Shown piece after piece: positions 18,166 to 27,551 of a stretch of DNA of 64,000 nucleotides (positions are counted from its first letter, which is position 1; each line of letters opens with the position of its first letter). The stretch comes from Chryseobacterium sp. (lineage in GTDB: Bacteria > Bacteroidota > Bacteroidia > Flavobacteriales > Weeksellaceae). The notes under the pieces were generated by a model. It saw only the letters and a program-made list of their open reading frames with translations, was not told where the DNA came from and did no database searches. The stretch is from NCBI RefSeq assembly GCF_029240215.1, contig NZ_JARBTK010000002.1, positions 1-64,000 on the forward strand. Direction: 5' to 3'. The translations under genes and the position numbers were made by a program.

Positions 18166-18951
18166 TTATAAATCTTCAGCTTCAGCCAAAAGTTCTACAA
18201 TATCTTTTACTTCAACTTCTGTATTTTTATTGAAATGTTTTACACCATCAGTCAACATCGTATTGCAAAACGGACAACCTGTAGCAATGATTTTTGGTTC
18301 GAAAGACAAAGCTTCTTCAGTTCTTTCGATGTTGATGTCCTTATCACCTTTTTCAGGTTCTTTAAACATTTGAGCTCCTCCTGCTCCACAACACAAACCG
18401 TTTGTCTTGCAACGTTTCATTTCAACCAACTCGGCATCCAGTTTTTCTAAAAGCATTCTTGGTGCTTCGTATTCACCATTTGCTCTTCCCAGATAACAAG
18501 GATCATGAAATGTGATTTTTTTCCCTTTAAAAGCTCCGCCTTCAATTTTTAATCGTCCTTCATTCATCAATTGTTTTAAGAACTGAGTGTGATGAATCAC
18601 TTCATAATTTCCTCCCAAACTTGGATATTCATTTTTCAGGGTATTGAAACAATGCGGACAAGCCGTTACAATTTTTTTAACATCATAGCCATTCAGAACT
18701 TCGATATTCGTCATTGCCATCATCTGGAAAACAAATTCGTTTCCTGCTCTTTTTGCGGGATCTCCTGTACAGCTTTCTTCCTGTCCGAGAACAGCAAATT
18801 CAACCCCGATTTTATTCAGAATTTTACAGAATGCTTTGGTAATTTTTTTCGCTCTGTCGTCAAAACTTCCGGCACAGCCTACCCAAAACAAAACTTCAGG
18901 CGATTTTCCTTCGGCAGCATAATCTGCCATTGTTTTTATAGTGAAATCCAT
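18166..18951 (-). CDS. CCG-domain Fe-S oxidoreductase subunit
   Basis: A 261-aa cytoplasmic protein with two CCG (cysteine-rich) domains like heterodisulfide reductase HdrB and glycolate oxidase GlcF. Visible motifs: LFWVGCAGSFDD, VTACPHCFNTLKNEYP, HDPCYLGR, CKTNGLCCGAGG and ATGCPFCNTM. These cysteines bind an unusual Fe-S cluster and pass electrons or handle disulfides. It follows the membrane Fe-S subunit by 63 bp on the same strand; together they resemble an HdrBC-like electron-transfer pair. The physiological donor and acceptor are unknown. Confidence 0.85.
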   Translation of the reverse strand: MDFTIKTMADYAAEGKSPEVLFWVGCAGSFDDRAKKITKAFCKILNKIGVEFAVLGQEESCTGDPAKRAGNEFVFQMMAMTNIEVLNGYDVKKIVTACPHCFNTLKNEYPSLGGNYEVIHHTQFLKQLMNEGRLKIEGGAFKGKKITFHDPCYLGRANGEYEAPRMLLEKLDAELVEMKRCKTNGLCCGAGGAQMFKEPEKGDKDINIERTEEALSFEPKIIATGCPFCNTMLTDGVKHFNKNTEVEVKDIVELLAEAEDL

Positions 18952-19014
18952 TTTGTTATAAAATGTATTTTGTATTAATTTGAATTAAATTTAAGAAAAT
19001 GATATTATACAATA

Positions 19015-20349
19015 TTAATCATTTGCCCAATTCAGACGATCAGCCTGATTGTATTGCCACGGCGCAGCATTGTTTTCTACGTTGGTCATCATCAGATTTA
19101 ATTCCTGAGGAGCTGCAGATTGTTCCATTACTAAAAATCTTCTCATTTCAAAAATGATAGATAAAGGATCAAGCAATACCGGACAAGCCTGAGTACAGGC
19201 ATTACAAGTGGTACAAGCCCAGAGTTCTTCTTTTGTGATATAATCGTTCAGAAGTTTTTTTCCATCATCTTCAAACTTTCCGTTTTTATCAATATTTCTT
19301 CCTACCTCTTCTAAACGGTCTCTGGTTTTCATTAAAATTAATCTTGGAGATAATTTTTTACCGGTAATATTCGCAGGACAAACCGAAGTACAACGGCCAC
19401 ATTCTGTACAAGAATAAGCATTTAAAAGCTGAACCTGGTTTAAATCAAAAACATCTTCCGCACCAAATTTTGACGGAGCTTCTGCAACAGCACCTTCTGC
19501 CGGAGCGGCATAAGGATCAGCATTTGGATCCATCATTAATTTAATTTCAGCCGTAACTGAATCTAAATTATTAAACTTTCCGTACAAATCTAAGTTGGCA
19601 TACCAAGTACTTGGGAATGCTAAAATAATATGCAAATGTTTTGAATAATAAAGATAATTCATGAAAAACAGAATTCCCACAAAGTGCAACCACCAAGCCG
19701 ATCTTTCAACAAAAATTAAAAACCCGTTATCGAAACTGAAAATCTCAAAAAATGGAACTAATGTAATTTGACTAATAGGAAAACTTCCATGTTCAGCCAA
19801 AATCCCTCTTTGTTGCAAAATGAGATCTGAAGAATTCATAGTAAAGAAAAAAACCATCAAAGCAAATTCGATGATCAAAATCCAGTTGGCATCATTTTTT
19901 GGCCATCCGAAGAGTTCTTTCATCGTCAATCGCTTAACTCCGTAAAAATTTCTTCGAATAAAAAACAATACAACCCCAATGATTACAAGTATTGCTAAAA
20001 CTTCTAAAGTTGCTGTAAAAATATTATAGAAAGTATGTCCGAAAATTGTTGCCAGAAAACGATGTGTTCCGAAGATTCCGTCAACAATAATTTCGATCAA
20101 TTCGATATTAATAATTACAAAACCCACATACACAAAAAGGTGAAGAATACCTGCGACAGGTCTTTTTACCATCCTGCTTTGTCCCATTGCTACACGAGCC
20201 ATAGTTTCCCAACGTTCAGGCTTTCTGTCGCTACGGTTGATTTCTCTTCCTAATCTGATGTTTCTATAAATTTTAAAAAGGCTTTTTCCGAATAATCCAA
20301 AACCCGCAACTAATAGAATCAGAAAAATAATATTGTCAAGATATTGCAT
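19015..20349 (-). CDS. Membrane-bound 4Fe-4S oxidoreductase subunit
   Basis: 444 aa. The N-terminal half has five or more membrane segments (e.g. NIIFLILLVAGFGLFG, LEVLAILVIIGVVLFFI, ILIIEFALMVFFF), like NarI/HdrE-type cytochrome b subunits. The C-terminal half has two 4Fe-4S motifs: CTECGRCTSVCP and CTTCNACTQACP. This fuses membrane quinone-linked electron transfer to a ferredoxin-like head. It lies 8 bp after the MlaD-type gene and before the CCG-domain protein. An electron-transfer role is well supported; the pathway is not. Confidence 0.85.
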   Translation of the reverse strand: MQYLDNIIFLILLVAGFGLFGKSLFKIYRNIRLGREINRSDRKPERWETMARVAMGQSRMVKRPVAGILHLFVYVGFVIINIELIEIIVDGIFGTHRFLATIFGHTFYNIFTATLEVLAILVIIGVVLFFIRRNFYGVKRLTMKELFGWPKNDANWILIIEFALMVFFFTMNSSDLILQQRGILAEHGSFPISQITLVPFFEIFSFDNGFLIFVERSAWWLHFVGILFFMNYLYYSKHLHIILAFPSTWYANLDLYGKFNNLDSVTAEIKLMMDPNADPYAAPAEGAVAEAPSKFGAEDVFDLNQVQLLNAYSCTECGRCTSVCPANITGKKLSPRLILMKTRDRLEEVGRNIDKNGKFEDDGKKLLNDYITKEELWACTTCNACTQACPVLLDPLSIIFEMRRFLVMEQSAAPQELNLMMTNVENNAAPWQYNQADRLNWAND

Positions 20350-20357
20350 AAGGATGA

Positions 20358-21308
20358 TTAGTCTTTACTGTTCTTACCAAATACTGAGAAATTCACGTAT
20401 TTCTTAGGATTGGCTTTCAAATCTTCAATCAAAGAATTTAAATTGTTGGATGCTGCATTCAGATTATTATACAACTGATCATCTTTCATGATCTTACCCA
20501 AACTTCCTTCTCCCCTGTCAATTCCTGAAACAACTTTGTTTAACTGACCTACAGTATTATCTAAATTAGCAATTGTAGCATTTAATTTTTGTGTATCAAT
20601 ACTTTCAGCCAAATTACCATATTTATCCAGAGTAACTTTACCACTCTTCATCGTAAGACTTGCTTCGTCAAGAACTTTTTGAAGTTTAGGATCGTTATTT
20701 CCAACTAATCTGTTTACGCTTCCTGCAGTAGTTTCTAAAGCACCTACCGTTTTATTAAGATTGTGAAGTAAAATCTTGATTTCTTCTCTGTTCTGCTCGT
20801 TCATCACCTGATTGGCATTTACCATCAAAGAATCAACTCTGTGTAAAACAGTTTGCAACTGATCTTTTACCGGACCAACCTGAGAAGAAAGACTGTTCAT
20901 CATTCCTAATTTGAAAGCGCCTTTTAAAGTATCACCATCTTTTGCGATAGGACCACCGTAAAACAAATTCACTCTCATTTCTTTACCTCCCATTAAGCTT
21001 GGTTCAAAAATTTCAAGGCTTGAATTTCTTGAAAATTCAAAATTATCATCAACAGTAATTTTTACGATGAAATGGATTTTCCCGTCTTTTGATGTCTGCG
21101 GAGTAATTTTATCAACCTGACCAACCTTTAATCCATTAATAGACACCGGTGAAGACTGTGTAAGACCTTCAACGTTATCATATTTTGCATAAAATATATT
21201 ATCGGTGGTAAAAAGGCTCCTGCCTTTCATGAATTGGAACAAAACGACAAAGCCGATAACAGCTAAGATTGCTATTAAACCAGCTTTTATTTCTTTACTG
21301 AACTTCAC
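20358..21308 (-). CDS. MlaD family (MCE-domain) lipid transport protein
   Basis: 316 aa with one N-terminal membrane anchor (AGLIAILAVIGFVVLFQFM), then an MCE domain (about residues 38-115) with YDNVEGLTQSSPVSINGLKV and GGKEMRVNLFYGG. The C-terminal 180 residues are helical with repeated Asn/Leu heptads, likely coiled coil. The protein would hang in the periplasm and carry phospholipid between membranes with an MlaEF ABC transporter; candidate mlaE and mlaF genes lie at 36.3-37.9 kb. A TATATTTG box at 21338-21331 precedes it. Confidence 0.85.
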   Translation of the reverse strand: MKFSKEIKAGLIAILAVIGFVVLFQFMKGRSLFTTDNIFYAKYDNVEGLTQSSPVSINGLKVGQVDKITPQTSKDGKIHFIVKITVDDNFEFSRNSSLEIFEPSLMGGKEMRVNLFYGGPIAKDGDTLKGAFKLGMMNSLSSQVGPVKDQLQTVLHRVDSLMVNANQVMNEQNREEIKILLHNLNKTVGALETTAGSVNRLVGNNDPKLQKVLDEASLTMKSGKVTLDKYGNLAESIDTQKLNATIANLDNTVGQLNKVVSGIDRGEGSLGKIMKDDQLYNNLNAASNNLNSLIEDLKANPKKYVNFSVFGKNSKD

Positions 21309-21330
21309 TTTTTATATTTTTTCTAGTAAG

Positions 21331-21338
21331 CAAATATA
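21331..21338 (-). promoter_or_regulatory. TATATTTG -7 box of the mlaD-Fe-S operon
   Basis: Minus-strand TATATTTG, 22 bp before the mlaD-type start; no clear -33 TTG. Confidence 0.45.
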
Positions 21339-21385
21339 GTACATTTAAATTAATGTTTTTTCTTTATTGCTATGGGTTAAACACA

Positions 21386-21416
21386 AAAAAAGTGGCAAAA
21401 ACTCTGCCACTTTTTA
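21386..21416 (-). terminator. Terminator after the PpiD gene
   Basis: AAAAAGTGGCA pairs with TGCCACTTTTT around a 7-base loop, just after the 21437 stop on the minus strand. Confidence 0.88.
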
Positions 21417-21436
21417 TATTATTGATTTTAGATATC

Positions 21437-23578
21437 TTATTGTTGATTTCCAAGCTTGCTCCAGATTTCGATTCTGTAATCATCGATGTCTGCATTATCC
21501 TGTAAACTCTTCAACCAAGCCTGACCAAACATTCCTGCATTTCTCTGTGTAACAGATTCTGTGAATTGCTTGGCATCTCCAGGTTGTTTGTTGATTGTTT
21601 CGTTCTTTTTAACCAAAACATAAACTCCTGTTCCACCTTCGATAACATTTGAGATTGCTCCTTTTTTAACACCAAATGCAGCACCGGCAACTTTAGGTTC
21701 CATTGCACCAGCCACTGATGGGTTGAGCATATTGACCTGCGCAGACTGTTTCGTTGTAGCAAAAGTTTTTGCAACCTGATCTAAGCTTGAAGGTTTTCCA
21801 ATTTTATCAGAAATCATCTTTGCCGCTTTTTTATTCATTACAATCGTCTCAATCTGATCTCTTACAGACTCCGGATCAGCAAGACCTTTTTCTTGTTTAC
21901 CGTTTAAATAGACAACAATTTTATCACCTGTTCCGTCAACTGTGAAAATTTCAGAATCTCCTTTTTCTCTTTTCTTATCAAATGCCCAAGCGATGATTTC
22001 AGCATCTTTATCAGTTCCTAAACCTTGTAACTGACCGTCAAATCTCTTAGCAGATTTTGCGTTTGAGTATTGATAATTTGATTTTTTAGCAAGATTTACA
22101 AAATCATTGAATGATTTCCCTTGAACCTGCTGAATAAATCTTCTTGAATTTTTATCAACTACAGCTTCTGTAGCTTCAGATGGCTTGATAGCTTTTACCA
22201 GGTGAGCTACCTTATAGCCCATTGTTCCTGCTTTTTTATCTTCAACGTTGATGATATGGTAACCAAAACTCGTCTCAGTTAAACCTGTAGCACCTTTAGG
22301 ATTGTTAGCAAGGAAAGCTAAATACGGAGGAGCGAACTGACTTTGAGGAGTCGTCCAACCTACACTACCATTTCTTTCAACAGCATTTGGCTCATCAGAT
22401 AATTTCAGACCTTCCGCAAATTTTGCAGGATTTGCTTTAATTACAGCCATTAAGCTGTCAGCAATTTTCTTAGCCTGTTCTTTTGTTCTTGTTGCCGTAG
22501 ATCTCTCTGCACCTTTATATGCAATTAAGATATGTTTAGACAGTGTAGAATCTGAAGCTTTTTTGTCGACTAATTTAGAAACGACATATAAATTCTGCTC
22601 TTTGTATGGTCCGAAAGTCTGACCAATTGTAGCTGTTTCAATTTTACCCTGTAATCCTTGAGGCATTTGATTAGCCGGGACATATTGATTGTTGAAAGGT
22701 ATATCAGAATTTGCCGTTACAAACATAGAATCGTTTGTAGTATTCATGAAGTTTTCTTTCCCTCCACTCTCGTCTGTCCCTACTGAGAATACTTTTGTGA
22801 TATCTTTCAATACCGCTGCATCATCTGCCGGACTTGGCTTTGAAGGGAAAAACACGATACCAAGATTTCTGCTGGGTTCGGTCTTGAACATTACAGGATG
22901 CTGGTCGATGTATTGTTTTAAATCTTCAGTTGTAACTTTGATTTTATTTTTTTGGAGATAAGAAGCGTAATCAACTTTTACAAAATCAATATCAGCAAGC
23001 TGATCTCTTTCTTTCATTAATTCTTCAGCCTCTTTTTTACCCGTCGTAATCCCTGTAGAAATATTAGCAAAAACCTGTCTTGCCATGATTCTATACTCGA
23101 TCGTTTTTCTGGTTTTCAACCATTGGCTGTAACCTTCCGGGTTTGTATTTTGCAAAGTTTCAATCTCTTTCTTCAATTCCTGAAGTTTGAAATTTCCTTT
23201 TTCGTCAAAAAGCTGCTGGTTCTGAGCAAACATCTGATCATACTGAATCTGATTCCAAAACAAATCGTCTGTCATTTCAAATCCCATTTTTTCAAATTGC
23301 TGCTTTACCAATTTTGATTGCACAAGCAATTGCCAAGCCTGTTCTTCAAGTCCGTTTTTTGGCTGTTGCTGCTGTTCAGCTTGTTGTTGTAATATGAAAA
23401 GCTGGTCATTATACTCCTCACGGGTAATTTTTTCGCCGTTTACTTTTCCTAAAACATCAGGATTTTTTCCAAAAACTTTATCGAGACTTTCTGGGTTTAC
23501 CAAAAACGCTAAAAGCGCCAATGCGATCATTCCCATCAAAAGCCAAGGTCTACTCCTAATCTGTCCTAAAATTGCCAT
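21437..23578 (-). CDS. PpiD-type periplasmic peptidyl-prolyl isomerase/chaperone
   Basis: 713 aa. A single N-terminal membrane anchor (WLLMGMIALALLAFLV) is followed by a SurA-like N-terminal domain (VNGEKITREEYNDQLFILQQ) and a parvulin domain (about residues 345-450: KHILIAYKGAERS, KFAEGLKLSDEP, SFGYHIINVEDKKAG). A second parvulin-like stretch may lie near the C-terminus. It should fold or hold outer-membrane proteins emerging from Sec. Transcribed alone; the terminator follows it directly. Confidence 0.9.
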   Translation of the reverse strand: MAILGQIRSRPWLLMGMIALALLAFLVNPESLDKVFGKNPDVLGKVNGEKITREEYNDQLFILQQQAEQQQQPKNGLEEQAWQLLVQSKLVKQQFEKMGFEMTDDLFWNQIQYDQMFAQNQQLFDEKGNFKLQELKKEIETLQNTNPEGYSQWLKTRKTIEYRIMARQVFANISTGITTGKKEAEELMKERDQLADIDFVKVDYASYLQKNKIKVTTEDLKQYIDQHPVMFKTEPSRNLGIVFFPSKPSPADDAAVLKDITKVFSVGTDESGGKENFMNTTNDSMFVTANSDIPFNNQYVPANQMPQGLQGKIETATIGQTFGPYKEQNLYVVSKLVDKKASDSTLSKHILIAYKGAERSTATRTKEQAKKIADSLMAVIKANPAKFAEGLKLSDEPNAVERNGSVGWTTPQSQFAPPYLAFLANNPKGATGLTETSFGYHIINVEDKKAGTMGYKVAHLVKAIKPSEATEAVVDKNSRRFIQQVQGKSFNDFVNLAKKSNYQYSNAKSAKRFDGQLQGLGTDKDAEIIAWAFDKKREKGDSEIFTVDGTGDKIVVYLNGKQEKGLADPESVRDQIETIVMNKKAAKMISDKIGKPSSLDQVAKTFATTKQSAQVNMLNPSVAGAMEPKVAGAAFGVKKGAISNVIEGGTGVYVLVKKNETINKQPGDAKQFTESVTQRNAGMFGQAWLKSLQDNADIDDYRIEIWSKLGNQQ

Positions 23579-23718
23579 TTTATAAATATAGTTTTATATC
23601 AGTGTGCGAAAATACACATTTTTAAGAAATTAGAGAAATATAAGATGGTTTTTTAATTTTTAAAATTCTAATAAAGATAAAATGGAAATTTTGACCGTAT
23701 TTTTTATCAAAAAACAAA

Positions 23719-23733
23719 TGGCATAAGTATTGT
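23719..23733 (+). promoter_or_regulatory. Sigma-54-like -24/-12 site upstream of lon
   Basis: TGGCATAAGTATTGT has TGGCA and TTG with the spacing of the sigma-54 consensus (TGGCACG-N4-TTGC); the final C is T here. It lies about 100 bp before the lon start. This is a pattern match only. Confidence 0.35.
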
Positions 23734-23808
23734 GAAAATTACGTACACATTATATGTAAAGCATTTTCTAAACATATTTTGATTTATCCTTTAACGATTT
23801 AAACTATA

Positions 23809-23825
23809 AATGACAATTTGTCATT
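23809..23825 (+). promoter_or_regulatory. 17-bp palindrome before lon
   Basis: AATGACAA-T-TTGTCATT is a perfect 8+1+8 palindrome ending 9 bp before the lon ATG. It could be an operator or an RNA hairpin over the ribosome-binding region. Confidence 0.4.
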
Positions 23826-23834
23826 CAACTTATT

Positions 23835-26240
23835 ATGACAGAATTTGAAGATATAAATTTTGATGAAATCTTAGGCGACGGTTTTGATATTGTAGCCGAA
23901 GAAATCAATCTTTCTGATATTGACGAAAGTCAAAAAAATACTGAACAGGTAATTTTCCCGATTCTTCCGGTAAGAAATATGGTGATGTTCCCAAATGTCG
24001 TAATTCCTATTACTGCAGGGAGAAAAACGTCTATTCAATTACTTGAAGAAGCACAGCAAAACGGTGATTTAATAGGAATTGTAAGTCAGAAAAATTCTGA
24101 CATCGAACAGCCTGCAGAAAAAGATTTTTACCAGATCGGAACCTTAGCGAAGATTATTAAAATCATCAAACTTCCTGAAGGAAACGTTACGGCCATCACA
24201 AAAGGTTTTCAACGATTCAAAATAAAAAAAATTACAGGCAGCCAACCTTATTTTAAAGGTGAAATTACACGATTGAAAGATTCTAAAGCCAAGAATAAAG
24301 AAGAATACGAGGCATTACTGGAAAATGTAAAAGATTTAGCTTTAAAAATTATTGAACTCGATCCTAATATTCCCAACGCAGCCAATTTTGCCATCAAAAA
24401 CATCAACAATAATGATGATTTGCTAAATTTCATCTGTACGAATGCCAATTTCCCTTATTCAGAAAAGCAAAAATTGCTTGAGGAAAAAAGTTTGATGGAA
24501 AGAGCAAACAAGTGTTACGAAATGATGCATGAAGATTTCAGAAAGCTGGAACTAAGAAATCAGATTCACCAGAAAACTTCAAAAGATCTTGACAAACAGC
24601 AAAGAGAATATTTTCTGAATCAGCAGATCAGAACGATCCAAGACGAGCTTGGTGGCGGTCCCGAAAGCGATGTTGAAGATTTACTGAAAAAAGCAAAAGA
24701 TAAAAAATGGAAACCTGAAGTAGAAGAACATTTCCAGAAAGAAATCGGAAGACTTCAGAGACAAAACCCAAATTCTCCTGACTATAATGTTCAGAGAAAT
24801 TATCTGGATTTTTTCACAGATCTTCCCTGGGAAACCTTTACCAAAGACACTTTTGATATTGAGAAAGCTCAGAAAGTTTTAGATAAGGCCCATTTTGGCT
24901 TAGAAGACATCAAAAAAAGAATTTTGGAGCACATGGCTGTTTTGAAATTGAAAAACAATATGAAATCCCCTATTCTATTGTTGGTAGGTCCTCCCGGAGT
25001 TGGTAAAACTTCTTTAGGAAAATCTGTCGCCGATGCTTTGGGAAGAAAATACGTACGTGTTTCTTTGGGCGGACTTCATGACGAAAGCGAAATCCGCGGT
25101 CATAGAAAAACCTATATTGGTGCGATGGCGGGAAGAATCCTTCAATCCATCAAAAAATCGGGGACTTCAAATCCTGTAATTGTTTTAGACGAAATTGACA
25201 AAGTAGGAAAAGGAATGCATGGCGATCCGAGTTCTGCTTTGCTTGAAGTTCTTGATCCCGAGCAAAACAGCTCCTTCTATGATAATTTCCTTGAAATGGG
25301 TTATGATTTGTCTAAAGTGATGTTTTTGGCAACAGCAAACTCTTTATCAACGATTCAGACTCCTCTTTTGGACAGAATGGAAATCATTCAGATTGCAGGT
25401 TATACTTTGGAGGAAAAAATAGAGATCGCTAAGAGACATTTAATTAAAAAACAGCAGGACGAAAACGGTTTGACGGCGAAATCTTTCAAACTTGGAAATG
25501 CTGAACTAAAACATATCATCGAAGCCCATACTTCAGAAAGCGGAGTGCGCTCTTTAGAAAAAAGAATTGCAGGAATTGCTCGTTGGGTAGCTTTGCAAAC
25601 CGCTTTAGTGAAAGAATATGATACTAAAATTTCTGTTGAAAAAGTAGATGAAATTCTGGGTGTTCCAAGACCGAAAAGCTTATCTGAACTGACAGATGTT
25701 CCGGGAGTTGTAACAGGATTAGCGTGGACGAGCGTCGGAGGAGATATTTTATTTATTGAAAGCATTACGAGCACCGGAAAAGGAAATCTTACGATGACTG
25801 GAAATCTGGGAACAGTAATGAAAGAATCTGCAACGATTGCTTTGGAATATATTAAAGCTAAACATGAAGATTTAGGAATTTCAGAAGATGATTTGGAAAA
25901 GAAAAACATTCACGTTCACGTTCCGGAAGGCGCAACGCCGAAAGACGGACCTTCTGCCGGAATCGCAATGCTGACTTCTATGGTTTCTACATTTAGAAAT
26001 AAAAAAGTAAGACCTCATTTGGCAATGACAGGTGAAATTACTCTAAGAGGAAAAGTGCTTCCTGTAGGTGGAATCAAAGAAAAATTATTGGCCGCAACAA
26101 GAGCAGGAATAAAGGAAGTTATTCTTTGTGAAGCCAACAGAAAAGATGTGGAAGAAATCAAGCAGGATTATCTGAAAAACCTGAAAGTAAACTATGTGAA
26201 TTGGATGACCGAAGTTCTTGAACTCGCTATTGAAAAATAA
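23835..26240 (+). CDS. lon: ATP-dependent protease Lon
   Basis: 801 aa, a full-length LonA. It has the substrate-binding LON domain (ILPVRNMVMFPNVVIPI), AAA+ Walker A GPPGVGKTS near residue 385, Walker B VIVLDEIDKVGKG, and the protease domain with catalytic Ser near residue 707 (KDGPSAGIAM) and Lys in LPVGGIKEKLLAATRAG. It degrades misfolded and regulatory proteins in the cytoplasm. The gene stands alone, with a terminator after it and a possible sigma-54 site and palindrome before it. Confidence 0.98.
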   Translation: MTEFEDINFDEILGDGFDIVAEEINLSDIDESQKNTEQVIFPILPVRNMVMFPNVVIPITAGRKTSIQLLEEAQQNGDLIGIVSQKNSDIEQPAEKDFYQIGTLAKIIKIIKLPEGNVTAITKGFQRFKIKKITGSQPYFKGEITRLKDSKAKNKEEYEALLENVKDLALKIIELDPNIPNAANFAIKNINNNDDLLNFICTNANFPYSEKQKLLEEKSLMERANKCYEMMHEDFRKLELRNQIHQKTSKDLDKQQREYFLNQQIRTIQDELGGGPESDVEDLLKKAKDKKWKPEVEEHFQKEIGRLQRQNPNSPDYNVQRNYLDFFTDLPWETFTKDTFDIEKAQKVLDKAHFGLEDIKKRILEHMAVLKLKNNMKSPILLLVGPPGVGKTSLGKSVADALGRKYVRVSLGGLHDESEIRGHRKTYIGAMAGRILQSIKKSGTSNPVIVLDEIDKVGKGMHGDPSSALLEVLDPEQNSSFYDNFLEMGYDLSKVMFLATANSLSTIQTPLLDRMEIIQIAGYTLEEKIEIAKRHLIKKQQDENGLTAKSFKLGNAELKHIIEAHTSESGVRSLEKRIAGIARWVALQTALVKEYDTKISVEKVDEILGVPRPKSLSELTDVPGVVTGLAWTSVGGDILFIESITSTGKGNLTMTGNLGTVMKESATIALEYIKAKHEDLGISEDDLEKKNIHVHVPEGATPKDGPSAGIAMLTSMVSTFRNKKVRPHLAMTGEITLRGKVLPVGGIKEKLLAATRAGIKEVILCEANRKDVEEIKQDYLKNLKVNYVNWMTEVLELAIEK

Positions 26241-26259
26241 TTTTTAGCAATAAAATCTA

Positions 26260-26287
26260 AAAACCTCATCATAACGGTGAGGTTTTT
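26260..26287 (+). terminator. Terminator of lon
   Basis: AAAACCTCA pairs with TGAGGTTTT followed by T's, 20 bp after the lon stop. Confidence 0.85.
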
Positions 26288-26310
26288 GTTATGTTTGGAA
26301 AAACTTTATC

Positions 26311-27423
26311 ATGAATTTTTTTAAACTTCCTTTTCTGTTAAAACTTGCCCTTGCCGTAGTTTCGATTATCGGAATAGGATATCTTATCAATCTTGGGCAG
26401 AGTATTTTAGCTCCATTCTTTTTAGCGTTTCTGATGGCAATGCTTTTTTTACCAATTGCCAATTTTTTTGAGAAAAAACTAAAATTTCCGAGGTCAATAT
26501 CAACGATCGTGTCTGTTATGATGATGTTGGTTATCCTGACGGGGTTAATTTATTTCTTCGGATCACAAATTTCGAGTTTCAGCAGGGATTTACCACATTT
26601 GACCAAACAATTCAATATGGTTTTCCACAACCTTCAGACTTGGGTTTCTCATACTTTTAATGTGAAAATTGATGAGCAGCTCGATTATCTTGATCAGGGT
26701 TTAGGTAAACTTTTGTCTTCTTCGGGTGTGATTTTAGGCTTCACTTTTGGAATTTTCTCTTCAAGTTTGGGATTTTTGGCTTTTTTCATTCTGTTTTTCA
26801 TCTTTATTTTAAATTACAGAAGGATTTTAAATAATTTTATCGTGAATGTTTTTAATGAAAAACATAAAACGAGCGTTCAGGAAGTGGTTTCTGAAGTAAG
26901 AATCATGACCAAAAGATACATCATCGGACTTTGTCTTCAGATCATCATCGTATCAGCCCTTACTACGATTGTTCTTACAGTTCTAGGAGTAAAATATGCT
27001 ATTTTGCTTGGTGTTTTGACGGGATTATTAAATGTCATTCCATATATCGGAATTTGTATTTCGCTTTTAATTTCATGCTTTATTGCATTTGCCACAGGAA
27101 CCGTTTCTACCTGTGTCTATGTTGCGATTGGTTATGTGATTGTTCATATCATTGACGGAAATATTGTTCTACCTTTTGTAGTAGGATCAAAAGTAAAGAT
27201 CAATGCTTTATTTTCTTTTATCGGAATTCTTGTGGGGGAGCATCTTTGGGGAATTTCGGGAATGTTTCTGTGTATTCCGGCGATTGCGATCATCAAAATT
27301 ATTTTTGAAAGAGTTGAAGGATTAAAACCTTGGGGAAAACTTTTAGGTGAAGATGAAAAACCCAACAAAAAGAAAAAAAGCTACAAAATTTCGAAGAACA
27401 TTACCTTGAAGGAAATGGATTAA
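26311..27423 (+). CDS. AI-2E family transporter (PerM/YdiK-like)
   Basis: 370 aa with about eight membrane segments in the usual order: two pairs at the N-terminus (LALAVVSIIGIGYLINLG, ILAPFFLAFLMAMLFLPI), a soluble region, then the conserved LLGVLTGLLNVIPYIG and GNIVLPFVVGSKVKINALFS. The family exports small molecules or acts as ion antiporter; the AI-2 link holds for few members, so the substrate is open. The C-terminal tail is strongly basic (KKKKSYKISK). Confidence 0.88.
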   Translation: MNFFKLPFLLKLALAVVSIIGIGYLINLGQSILAPFFLAFLMAMLFLPIANFFEKKLKFPRSISTIVSVMMMLVILTGLIYFFGSQISSFSRDLPHLTKQFNMVFHNLQTWVSHTFNVKIDEQLDYLDQGLGKLLSSSGVILGFTFGIFSSSLGFLAFFILFFIFILNYRRILNNFIVNVFNEKHKTSVQEVVSEVRIMTKRYIIGLCLQIIIVSALTTIVLTVLGVKYAILLGVLTGLLNVIPYIGICISLLISCFIAFATGTVSTCVYVAIGYVIVHIIDGNIVLPFVVGSKVKINALFSFIGILVGEHLWGISGMFLCIPAIAIIKIIFERVEGLKPWGKLLGEDEKPNKKKKSYKISKNITLKEMD

Positions 27424-27436
27424 GAAACTAAAAAAG

Positions 27437-27474
27437 AAAAGCCCGTTTCCCAATTAGTGAAAACGGACTTTTTT
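27437..27474 (+). terminator. Terminator after the AI-2E family gene
   Basis: AAAAGCCCGTTT pairs imperfectly with AAACGGACTTTT, followed by T's, 14 bp after the stop. Confidence 0.8.
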
Positions 27475-27551
27475 CATTCCAATTTATCTCCTTTCAGAGA
27501 ATGGTTTTTCAATTAAAAATTCCTAGTTGTAAGACATTCTAATTTGGTATT

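Noticed and set aside
25400..25909. 169-codon open frame on the minus strand inside lon
   Set aside because: It is antisense to the conserved ATPase/protease domains, and shows no motif or promoter of its own.
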